Below, piece by piece: positions 1-6,248 of a stretch of 6,248 nucleotides of DNA (the first letter of the stretch is position 1; each line of letters opens with the position of its first letter). Origin of the DNA: Chloroflexi bacterium RBG_16_57_11 (lineage in GTDB: Bacteria; Chloroflexota; Anaerolineae; Anaerolineales; UBA4823); the NCBI GenBank assembly GCA_001795165.1, contig MGNS01000165.1, positions 61,417 to 67,664 on the forward strand, given 5' to 3'. The notes beneath the pieces were generated by a model. The model ran no database searches, had not been told where the DNA came from, and saw nothing but the letters and a program-made list of their open reading frames with translations. Made by a program: the position numbers and the translations under genes.

Positions 1-3000
1 CCCATCCTACGACCCCCGGGAGACCGGTGTAGATCGAGAACCGTGATCCCCAGCGGTAGAGATTCCTTAAATTGGCTTCGAGGATGACAGGCGAGCCCTG
101 AGCATTTTGCTGGAGCCACTGGATGGCTTTGAAATCCTGGCTCAAATCCATCGTGCCCCACTCATCCGGATAGGTCGCATAAGCCATGAAAGCCATCCCA
201 TCCAGGGAATAGGGAGCATTAGTGGCCATACGATCTTTGATCTTAGCGGCGGTAGCCCACAGCGGGTAGAGCGCTGCTCCGGCAACCAACACAAACAGTG
301 TGGCATTCCAGGCAATCCGCCAAACTGGCCGCCAATCGGGCAAGGCCGGAATTACCCAACCGAGAGCGGCTGCGGCTGCGATAGAGAAAAAGGTCCACAC
401 CTGCAAATAGAACTTGAACACCGTGTTCATCCGCCCGATATCGCCGACAAGAACGATCAGCTCCACCATCAAGGTTAATATCAACCCTGTGCCGACCAGG
501 AAAAGCACGATACGTTTAGCGTCGGGCATATTCGGCATGAACAACAACAGCCCAGCCCACACCGCCAGCGGCAGTACGAACCAGGCGATCGAAATGACCG
601 CCTTTTGCATGCTGGGGTTGAACAGTCCGGCAATGATACCGAAGTAGGTCAGCCCTATGGTGAGTAACACCAGCAGGACCACCAAGGTTTGGATCAGCAG
701 GCGATAAGGCGCCAACCTGCGAAGCTCAGACAGCGGGGTCTTTGCCATCCAATCGCGCGTCTCCCAAACCAGCCACGAGATGATCAGGAACAGGAATACT
801 CCCCAATGAATGAGGTAGGAGTAGAGTGATGTCCGTGTGCCTTCCCAAAGCCGGATCTGGGTGTACCCAAGAGCATACCATTCGGCATAAGGTCGATAGA
901 GGAGGAAAGCCAGCCCGGTCAGCAGCCCTGTTCCTCCCAGGGCAAACAGCAGGCTCTGCGCCCGCTGTGGCAGGTTGCCCAACTCACGGAAGGGAGCTGA
1001 ACGGAACAGCTGAGGCGTGCGGAAGTACCGAATAGTGGTATAGAGCACGGCGGTGATCCCCAGCGCCAGGTAGGTGGGCATATCCCAGGTGTTGGTGGGG
1101 CGCAATGCGCCGATCGCCAGCCCCGCCAGGCCAAACCAGGCGATGCCGCCTGACAGGTTTCGCCAGCGCCCTCTGCCAAGCACGAACCCAATGATCAACG
1201 CCAGCGCCAACAGGGTTAGGGGGAGGGCGATCAGATGAGCATGCAGGTCGGCGTATAGCACGCTGAAATAAGGGAACTCGGTAATTGGCTCGATATCGCC
1301 CGGAGCGGGGATAGCCCGGCTGGGGAGCCAGTACCAGTCGCCGGCCCCATAAGGCAGGTTTTCGCCAGCCAGTGCTTTACCGAAGCCTTGCAATGTCCAA
1401 AGCCAGCGCATAGGCAGTGTGGTGCCTTCCAGAATACCGCCGGGAGCGACCAGGCGCTGAAATCCCTGGTAGATCATGCGCACGGTGCCCAGATTACCGA
1501 GCAAAGCCGTGGCAATGGCGCCAAATAACGCGGGAATATAGGGAGAGATTCTGCCAGGCTCGTTGCCGGAAATCCGCCGGGCGGTTGCCACTTGAGACAG
1601 ATTCCATACCACCGAGAAGGCGCCAAGGGCAATCAGGCTGAAGAGCGTAGGTAAGATGAGGTTATAGGCAATCGATGGGACGATACCCAACAGCTTCACC
1701 AGCGTCCCAACCAGGACAAATCCATAATAATAGTAATTCAAGTAGCCGCCGGCATACCAGGGGTCGTATGGCGGGAAGCTGGTGCTTTTCAACACCGCAT
1801 TGAAGTAGGAAAAATCCATTGGCTTCTCGCCGCCTTTCCACTGGTGCCACAGATCAGGGTTCCCAAGGCGCACCAGCAGGAATGCCAGGAAGAAGGCCAG
1901 GCACAGCCCTTCGATGATCAGGAAGTAATTTCCCCGTCGGCGCAGCTCGGCGGCCAATTCGGCACGCTGGCGAAAAGCCAGAAAAGCGCCAAGCAGCATC
2001 AAAGATAGCAGGATGATACCAATGGTTGTTCGAGAGAAGGGGATGCGCGCTGAACCGGCCAGCCAGGCCAGGTAGGACAGCAGCAGTATCCCGGCGATGC
2101 GCGCCAGTGGGTATCCACGGTCATTCAAACCAGGCAGAGCCAGGCGCAACAGTGGGTAGGTGATCAAACCCAGAAATCCAACGCCGAAATACCACACCAG
2201 GATCGAGACGAGTGGATAACGGTTTTGCGGAGCATCGCGGTTGAAAAGCTCAGACCAGGTTCCACCGGCTTGCTGTTCGCTCCAGCGATCCTCGGGCAAC
2301 AGGAGCGTGCTGGGGTGCGAAGGAGCCCGGAGCGGGGGGACGCGGATCACCTGGCTCAGGTCTACCGCGCCGAGGATATTGCGCGCTTGCTGCGGGTTAT
2401 AGCCGGAGGTCTTCTTGAACACCAGCACCTTGGGGTGGTCATAAACCGTAAAGGCCTCCTCGGCAAACTGGTCGTTGAGCTTGACCGGCCCAAACCTGGG
2501 CTCTGATGTAAAAACCTGTATCAATTCGAATCCCAAAGTCCCCAGAAACATACCCGGCTCTGCCGCCCGGTAGCAATCGACGATATCCATTTCCTCGGGG
2601 CAACCCATCAAGTTGCGGTAATATTCGGTGGTCATCGGGAAGCGCTCCGGCAAGCGTGGCAGCGTTCCCCACTGGCGATTGGAGCTAATTACGATGTAAT
2701 CGGATTCGTCCAGAATGCGCTGGAAGCGCTCCAGCTTTTCCGGGTTATCATCCCAGTACATGTTAAAGTTCAGGTCGGTGGGATAAATGCCGCCGAACGC
2801 GTCATATCCGTCCATTCGTAATGGAAGACCATCATCCCATTCGCCTTCGTTTGCGACACCCAAGCCACTCAGCGCCAGTGCACCACCGGACGGCCTCATG
2901 CTCAAATTCAACCGGTACGTCTCACCCCGGGTAACCTGGATCGGCGAGGCCAGGCTGAGCAGGATTTCCCCTTCCGGCGAGGCCTCCTGAGGTATCAGCT

Positions 3001-5137
3001 CGGAGAACATCGGCTGTCCTGTGGAAGTTGGCTCTTCACTGGCGACCGGTTCTACCGTCAAGGCATACGCCTCCGGAAGGTCTGCGCCTGTAGCCAGCGC
3101 GGACTCAACACCTGGGGTTAGGCCGATGCGGAGCTGGGTGAGTAAGCCATTCGCTCCAGCTTGAAATTGAAGCCGGAGGGGCGTGTTGGGATAGAGCGCC
3201 TCGTTCGAGACACCCAACTCCTGGATGAGGGATGCCTCGCCAGTTTCCGGCTCGATGACTGCCTGTACCTGGCCAATCAGCGGATATGCTGGAGGGCCTT
3301 CCACCTCAAGTCTGAGGGAATAACTACCTTGCGGATCGAGCAGGAGTGGCTGGTCGAGCTTCAGCGTGTAACTGTCGCCGCGCGGATCTTCCACTGGGGT
3401 GAGATCCTCGACCAGCCTGGCGTGAGTCAGGGGCGACTCCGGGTCGCTGGCGGAGGCGATTGAAAGAGTCATGGTGACAACTTCATGCAATCCCAAATCG
3501 TCCCGAACCCGTGGAAGCACCACCTCCGATAGAGTACCAGCCTCACGCGGGACGAACTGGGTGGTGAAAGGCGTGTTGGGCGTGATGCGCGTGTTATACG
3601 GGAATGGAATGCTCTGGTTGACCGTCCCGTCTGCGGCCTGGATCGGCAGGCTGATCGGTCCAAGGATGTTCTGGTAGATCCACCGGGAAGCTGCCACCCG
3701 GGTGATCGGACGCGAGTATATTTGGGTGAAGGCGTAGGCGTATACGAACGTATAGAGGAGCGCCAGACCGCCCGCCGAGGCAGCCAAAAATTGCATCCAG
3801 CGCCCTCTCAGACGGTGATCGGTGGCGACTTCCTTACCCTTATCCCAAAATGCCACGACCGCCCACGCGGCGAAGATCACCAGGGTTGGGTAGATCGGAA
3901 GCTGGTAGCGCATCGTCGGGTTGAGCTGGATCGATTGCCAGGCAAAATACAGCGCCGTCCAACCCCAAATCAGGATATGCGAGAACCACTGCTCGCGATC
4001 CTTTCTTGCCACGGTCAGCAACCGCCAGGCCACCCACAGGAAACCTGTCCAGGCCAGGATTCCCAATGGGAGGCCTAACCCCCAGACAACCAGGTTCTGG
4101 AAGGAAAACCAGATCGGCCGGCGAGCCCACTGCATGGCAGGGGGGAAGTCCACATCGCCGTTCGATTGGGCGCGCTGGGAGCGGAGGTTCTCCACCCAGA
4201 GAGGGTTTGGCTTGAGGCCGAAGAAACCAGGCCCGCTGAATGCATAGGGTTGCAAGAGGCGGAAGACCACCAGGCTGATCGCAGCAGCCAGAGCCAGGTA
4301 AAGGAAGAGGCGCCAAACGGTCTGCCGGCGCTGACCTGTATCCAGGCGCGCCAGGTAGATCAGCACGGCGCCCGGCAATACCGCTGCTACCGGAGCGGCG
4401 TTGATCTTGGAGGCTACCGCCATCCCCAGCGCGACGCCGAAGCCCAGGCATGGCCACAAGACCTGGCGTAGATCGGGGCGCACGCTCTGCCCCTTATCCG
4501 GGTGTGTGGTGGCGATGATGACCGCAAAATAAAAGGCCAGGAAGGAAAAAAAGGCCGCAAAAGAGTCCATGGTGAAGAAATGCGATTGCTGGATCTGCAG
4601 CACAACCGCCGCACCAAACGCAATCGCCAGCGTCCCAACGCGGCGTCCATACAACCGCCGCCCCACCAGGTAAACCAGGAATACCATCCCCAGATCAGCC
4701 AGGGCGGAAAGCCCCCGGCCTACCTGTGTCATCTCCTGCCACCCGGTCTGGCCGAAGATCCACTCAACCGCATAGCGGGCCGCGAACATCGGCAGGGTTC
4801 CATACACGTAAAAGCCATGCCCGCGGTTGTGCGGGTTCAGGCTGGAGTTGGCGGTGTCGAAATACTCGGACAGGCTATGGACGGGACTGATGTCTGTGCC
4901 TACCCAAATCAAGAAGCGCTCATCTGGATGCAGGTACTGGTATTCACCCCAGAACAATCCATTGAATCGCAACAGAGCCGCCGCAATCAGGATCAAGAGG
5001 ACCAGAAGATCGTAGATCCACACGCCATCCCGGCGTTTTACCTGTACGCTTTTTCCGCCTTCGGATAGTTGCGCTGGGGTTGATCCATTATCTGGGGTGG
5101 CATTGGGGTCGGATGAACCCATGCTTGGTTGATTCAT
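1..5137 (-). CDS. Giant GT39-like / DUF2298 (Chlor_Arch_YYY) fusion membrane protein; 3' end outside window
   Basis: One frame is open from the ATG at 5137-5135 to the left edge: 1712 codons with no stop, C-terminus missing. Residues 1-36 are a hydrophilic S/P/N/T-rich tail ending in KRR. Residues 41-490 form a GT39/PMT-like module with about 11-12 membrane segments, HPDE (70-73) in the first external loop where this fold keeps its catalytic or metal-binding acids, and NPTMRYQLPIYP (406-417). Residues 491-766 are a beta-rich insert; 767-920 are a soluble region (WDDGLPLR, EEAFTVYDHPKVLVFKK). From about 974 a second membrane module shows the DUF2298/YYY motifs: NYYYYGF (1134-1140), YADLHAHLIALP (1295-1306), NTWDMP (1349-1354), MNTVFKFY (1570-1577) and YTGLPGVVGW (1703-1712). 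That family is usually 700-900 residues and has no settled function; it is thought to be GT-C-related. The start is chosen for its ATGA overlap with the upstream stop; M6 (ATG at 5122) is the alternative. No strong Shine-Dalgarno is visible. A surface-glycosylation role is inferred. Confidence 0.93.
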   Translation of the reverse strand, partial: MNQPSMGSSDPNATPDNGSTPAQLSEGGKSVQVKRRDGVWIYDLLVLLILIAAALLRFNGLFWGEYQYLHPDERFLIWVGTDISPVHSLSEYFDTANSSLNPHNRGHGFYVYGTLPMFAARYAVEWIFGQTGWQEMTQVGRGLSALADLGMVFLVYLVGRRLYGRRVGTLAIAFGAAVVLQIQQSHFFTMDSFAAFFSFLAFYFAVIIATTHPDKGQSVRPDLRQVLWPCLGFGVALGMAVASKINAAPVAAVLPGAVLIYLARLDTGQRRQTVWRLFLYLALAAAISLVVFRLLQPYAFSGPGFFGLKPNPLWVENLRSQRAQSNGDVDFPPAMQWARRPIWFSFQNLVVWGLGLPLGILAWTGFLWVAWRLLTVARKDREQWFSHILIWGWTALYFAWQSIQLNPTMRYQLPIYPTLVIFAAWAVVAFWDKGKEVATDHRLRGRWMQFLAASAGGLALLYTFVYAYAFTQIYSRPITRVAASRWIYQNILGPISLPIQAADGTVNQSIPFPYNTRITPNTPFTTQFVPREAGTLSEVVLPRVRDDLGLHEVVTMTLSIASASDPESPLTHARLVEDLTPVEDPRGDSYTLKLDQPLLLDPQGSYSLRLEVEGPPAYPLIGQVQAVIEPETGEASLIQELGVSNEALYPNTPLRLQFQAGANGLLTQLRIGLTPGVESALATGADLPEAYALTVEPVASEEPTSTGQPMFSELIPQEASPEGEILLSLASPIQVTRGETYRLNLSMRPSGGALALSGLGVANEGEWDDGLPLRMDGYDAFGGIYPTDLNFNMYWDDNPEKLERFQRILDESDYIVISSNRQWGTLPRLPERFPMTTEYYRNLMGCPEEMDIVDCYRAAEPGMFLGTLGFELIQVFTSEPRFGPVKLNDQFAEEAFTVYDHPKVLVFKKTSGYNPQQARNILGAVDLSQVIRVPPLRAPSHPSTLLLPEDRWSEQQAGGTWSELFNRDAPQNRYPLVSILVWYFGVGFLGLITYPLLRLALPGLNDRGYPLARIAGILLLSYLAWLAGSARIPFSRTTIGIILLSLMLLGAFLAFRQRAELAAELRRRGNYFLIIEGLCLAFFLAFLLVRLGNPDLWHQWKGGEKPMDFSYFNAVLKSTSFPPYDPWYAGGYLNYYYYGFVLVGTLVKLLGIVPSIAYNLILPTLFSLIALGAFSVVWNLSQVATARRISGNEPGRISPYIPALFGAIATALLGNLGTVRMIYQGFQRLVAPGGILEGTTLPMRWLWTLQGFGKALAGENLPYGAGDWYWLPSRAIPAPGDIEPITEFPYFSVLYADLHAHLIALPLTLLALALIIGFVLGRGRWRNLSGGIAWFGLAGLAIGALRPTNTWDMPTYLALGITAVLYTTIRYFRTPQLFRSAPFRELGNLPQRAQSLLFALGGTGLLTGLAFLLYRPYAEWYALGYTQIRLWEGTRTSLYSYLIHWGVFLFLIISWLVWETRDWMAKTPLSELRRLAPYRLLIQTLVVLLVLLTIGLTYFGIIAGLFNPSMQKAVISIAWFVLPLAVWAGLLLFMPNMPDAKRIVLFLVGTGLILTLMVELIVLVGDIGRMNTVFKFYLQVWTFFSIAAAAALGWVIPALPDWRPVWRIAWNATLFVLVAGAALYPLWATAAKIKDRMATNAPYSLDGMAFMAYATYPDEWGTMDLSQDFKAIQWLQQNAQGSPVILEANLRNLYRWGSRFSIYTGLPGVVGW
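2..2218 (-). other. Domain: DUF2298 / Chlor_Arch_YYY membrane module (residues 974-1712, incomplete)
   Basis: About 16-18 hydrophobic segments carry the family's signature polar motifs: MDFSYFNAVLKS (1107-1118), GGYLNYYYYGF (1130-1140), YADLHAHLIALP (1295-1306), RPTNTWDMPTY (1346-1356), RMNTVFKFYLQVW (1569-1581) and EANLRNLYRWGSRFSIYTGL (within 1688-1706). The YYYxG tyrosine run gives the family its name. Visible length (739 residues) already matches the lower end of the family. The sequence stops just after TGLPGVVGW, so the final family segment, and any C-terminal TPR repeats or second copy, would lie off the left edge. Confidence 0.88.
2378..2839 (-). other. Domain: soluble C-terminal region of the GT39-like half (residues 767-920)
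   Basis: The region begins with WDDGLPLRMDGYD and continues with YWDDNPEKLERF (794-805), SDYIVISSNRQWGTLPRLPERFP (within 812-834), TEYYRNL, LGFELIQVF and FAEEAFTVYDHPKVLVFKK (891-909). As I know these proteins, such elements form a conserved extracytoplasmic tail in Chloroflexota GT39-like proteins, and the YDHP element often marks its end. It contains the close cysteine pair C846/C855. A proline-rich, non-membrane linker (about 921-973) joins it to the second membrane module. Confidence 0.6.
2840..3667 (-). other. Domain: extracytoplasmic beta-rich insert (residues 491-766)
   Basis: This stretch has no membrane segment and no obvious long helix. It is rich in alternating hydrophobic/polar strands (YTLKLDQPLLL, YSLRLEVEG, LRLQFQAG, YRLNLSM), the pattern of a beta-sandwich. 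It sits between ASRWIYQNI and EWDDGLPLR, two elements that I recall lying close together in simpler GT39-type proteins of Chloroflexota, so it reads as an insertion into the soluble tail of the GT module. It contains two related units (see the repeat entry). A carbohydrate-binding or acceptor-recognition role is possible but unproven; I do not recognise a named family. Confidence 0.6.
2864..3595 (-). repeat. Diverged internal duplication: two beta-rich units (residues ~515-622 and ~646-758)
   Basis: Unit A contains TPNTPFTTQF (519-528) and, about 60 residues later, YTLKLDQPLLLDPQGSYSLR (590-609). Unit B has YPNTPLRLQF (649-658) and ILLSLASPIQVTRGETYRLN (725-744) in the same order. The offsets are 130 residues for the first block and 135 for the second. 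Identity is about 8 of 24 in the first block and 6 of 21 in the second, with hydrophobic positions in phase. At DNA level the first block keeps an exact 11-base match, ggcgtgttggg on the plus strand, at 3570-3580 and 3180-3190. This suggests an old tandem duplication of one beta-domain. Confidence 0.5.
3668..5017 (-). other. Domain: GT39/PMT-like GT-C membrane module (residues 41-490 of the giant protein)
   Basis: The first membrane helix (IYDLLVLLILIAAALLRF) is followed by an external loop with YLHPDERF (H70, P71, D72, E73), the expected place for the catalytic acidic residues of GT-C enzymes. Later hydrophobic stretches alternate with short basic loops (GRRLYGRR 159-166, RQTVWR 271-276). 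The module closes with an R410/YP417 element and a last helix (about 449-471), then ASRWIYQNI (483-491), which in simple relatives leads straight into a soluble tail. All landmarks expected of an intact module are present, so it looks functional rather than degenerate. Confidence 0.82.
5134..5137 (-). other. ATGA stop/start overlap coupling the two genes
   Basis: On the minus strand the downstream ATG (5137-5135) shares two bases with the upstream TGA (5136-5134). The 23 bases before the ATG (GGTGAGTCCTCATCGAGCCA, then ACC) hold only a purine-rich GGTGAG about 18-23 bases upstream, too far for a normal Shine-Dalgarno spacing. Reinitiation by ribosomes finishing the upstream gene is therefore the likely route, so both genes should share one transcript. 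The promoter must lie upstream of 6248. Confidence 0.75.
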
Positions 5138-6248
5138 GGTTGGCTCGATGAGGACTCACCCGGCGGCACAAAAAAGACCATAAAATCTTTGGTCGGTGTT
5201 TTTGATTCCAGGGTTTCTAGCCAGCCTTGGGGGTAAAGACTGCGTAACGCCTCCACGGCCTGCGTATCTTGCGGGTTAACAATGAAAAGCTTGGCACGTG
5301 GATCAGGCAGGGTGTCGTTGAGCTGTTCTGGAAACATCCGATAATCACGGCCTGGGAAGCCGGCGTTGGTTGCCACCAGGCGCGAGTCAATCCAATGTGG
5401 AAAGCCCATCACCCAGATCGTGTCGGGGCTGCCGATCGTATCAGCGAATTCGCGCGCTATTGCCCCAATCTCGGAGGTGTTCCAGGCCGAGGTGCGGTAT
5501 TGCTGGTAATACTTGTCAAAGACCAGGGTGTAATCCTGAAAAGCCGCCAGGAGCACCAGGAAGATGGCCAGCGAGGCAGCTGCCAGCTTACCTGACCTGG
5601 CAGGTAGCCAATTCTCGATGGTCGACATCAGCCCATCCAGCGCCAGGGCTATCAGAAGAAATACCGGGATCAATGCACCGCCCGTGCGGTATAGGTTTGG
5701 GTTTTCGGCCGGGAAGGCCAGCGACAACGTAGAAGAGAGCTGTAAGATCGGTATCGATAGGACCAGGAACAGATCTGTCCACAGGCGCGTTTTAATATAG
5801 CGCACCAGGACCAATCCGACGCCCAGGTAGAACAGCGCTCCAGCCACCATGCCCAGCGCCGGGTAACCGGGGATGGAGATCGGCCAGATTTCACCGGCAT
5901 CCCAGGAGAACATCGCCAGCGCGCGACCGGTGTTCTGCAGCAGTATCAACCAGGCGGGCGATTCCAGCGGCCTCTCCAGAGATCCCATGCGCGAGAGAGT
6001 CCGCAGCAGGAAGGCGTCTGGCTCCGCCAGCATATAGCGTAACATAGGCACGAAGAGTACCAGGCTCAGAACGATGATCGCCAACAACCCGGTCAGGGCG
6101 AATTGCCAATGGGGGCGGTTACGCTGGTGCAGAAGGTACAGCCCGATGGCGACCAGGATCAGCAGCGGCAGGAGGCGGGCCGGCGTGTAGCCGTACAGGC
6201 CGAGGCCCAGGGTAATGCCAGCCAGGACAAACTGGTTGATGCTGCCGG
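5134..6248 (-). CDS. ArnT/PMT-like (family 39) membrane glycosyltransferase, C-terminal part; 5' end outside window
   Basis: The frame is open from the window edge to a TGA at 5136-5134, giving 370 visible residues; the start lies beyond 6248. A TTG at 6087 falls inside a hydrophobic run and is not a credible start, because the 53 codons before it read as good family sequence (GLGLYGYTPARLLPLL, typical of GT39-like proteins). About eight membrane segments follow (roughly visible residues 3-20, 23-41, 50-72, 96-114, 127-149, 155-176, 189-206, 217-236), with the conserved NLYRTGGALIP element near 184-194. The last ~125 residues form a soluble, presumably extracytoplasmic tail (AWNTSEIGAIAREF, WVMGFPHWIDSRLVA), ending in a Ser-rich GESSSSQP. 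Proteins of this family transfer sugars from polyprenyl-phosphate donors at the outer face of the membrane. The catalytic acidic loop is in the missing N-terminal part, so activity cannot be judged. The stop overlaps the start of the next gene by four bases. Family assignment is fairly sure; substrate is unknown. Confidence 0.88.
   Translation of the reverse strand, partial: GSINQFVLAGITLGLGLYGYTPARLLPLLILVAIGLYLLHQRNRPHWQFALTGLLAIIVLSLVLFVPMLRYMLAEPDAFLLRTLSRMGSLERPLESPAWLILLQNTGRALAMFSWDAGEIWPISIPGYPALGMVAGALFYLGVGLVLVRYIKTRLWTDLFLVLSIPILQLSSTLSLAFPAENPNLYRTGGALIPVFLLIALALDGLMSTIENWLPARSGKLAAASLAIFLVLLAAFQDYTLVFDKYYQQYRTSAWNTSEIGAIAREFADTIGSPDTIWVMGFPHWIDSRLVATNAGFPGRDYRMFPEQLNDTLPDPRAKLFIVNPQDTQAVEALRSLYPQGWLETLESKTPTKDFMVFFVPPGESSSSQP

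Noticed and set aside
2225..3463. Plus-strand frames (2225-2506 and 3161-3463) that share codon boundaries with the minus-strand gene and look superficially protein-like.
   Set aside because: They are exact antisense shadows of the giant gene, where few TTA/CTA/TCA codons leave the opposite strand open. They have no independent start context or homology that I can see.
3840..4457. A 205-codon frame on the minus strand, offset from the giant gene.
   Set aside because: It lies wholly inside the GT39-like module, is rich in Pro/Gly/Arg with no recognisable domain, and is an out-of-frame by-product of GC-rich coding DNA.
4502..5068. A 188-codon plus-strand frame antisense to the start of the giant gene.
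   Set aside because: Its translation is low-complexity and charged/Gln-rich, has no family features, and mirrors well-formed membrane-protein sequence on the other strand.
5134..6087. Starting the upstream gene at the TTG at 6087.
   Set aside because: The frame is open to the window edge and the preceding 53 codons encode typical GT39-like membrane sequence, so the gene is truncated by the window rather than starting there.
1..6248. Frequent short strings such as ccagg/gccagg on the plus strand as possible dispersed repeats or recognition sites.
   Set aside because: They correspond to recurrent Leu-Ala/Leu-Gly codon pairs (CTG GCC, CTG GGC) in hydrophobic helices and have no regular spacing.

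Overview
The window is fully coding on the minus strand and holds two partial, tightly coupled genes for large multi-spanning membrane proteins. Both look like GT-C-fold (polyprenyl-phosphate-sugar-dependent) glycosyltransferases or relatives. I see no RNA gene, mobile element, CRISPR array, promoter or terminator. The plus strand carries only antisense shadow frames.

Layout, in the direction of transcription (high to low coordinates). (1) 6248-5134 is the C-terminal 370 residues of an ArnT/PMT-like glycosyltransferase (family 39 type); its start lies beyond the right edge. (2) 5137-1 begins at an ATG that overlaps the previous stop codon (ATGA). It stays open for 1712 codons without a stop and runs off the left edge. 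Reading it in frame gives, in order: a short hydrophilic tail; a complete GT39/PMT-like membrane module with an HPDE motif (residues 41-490); a roughly 275-residue extracytoplasmic insert made of two related beta-rich repeats (491-766); the rest of the GT39-type soluble C-terminal region (767-920); and a second membrane module (about 974 onward). The second module carries the hallmark motifs of the Chlor_Arch_YYY / DUF2298 family: NYYYYGF, ADLHAHLIALP, NTWDMP and MNTVFKFY.

Organism: the DUF2298/YYY family is known mainly from Chloroflexota and some archaea. Together with paired GT39-like genes, moderately high GC and CTG/GCC/GGC-rich codon use, this suggests a Chloroflexota bacterium, probably Anaerolineae-like and quite possibly uncultured. 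This is inference from family distribution, not a taxonomic assignment.

Working together: the stop/start overlap suggests coordinated translation of two GT-C proteins, which probably act on cell-surface glycans, glycolipids or glycoproteins at the outer face of the cytoplasmic membrane. Donor and acceptor cannot be read from the sequence. The most notable object is the second gene, a natural fusion of two GT-C-like membrane modules with a duplicated beta-domain between them.
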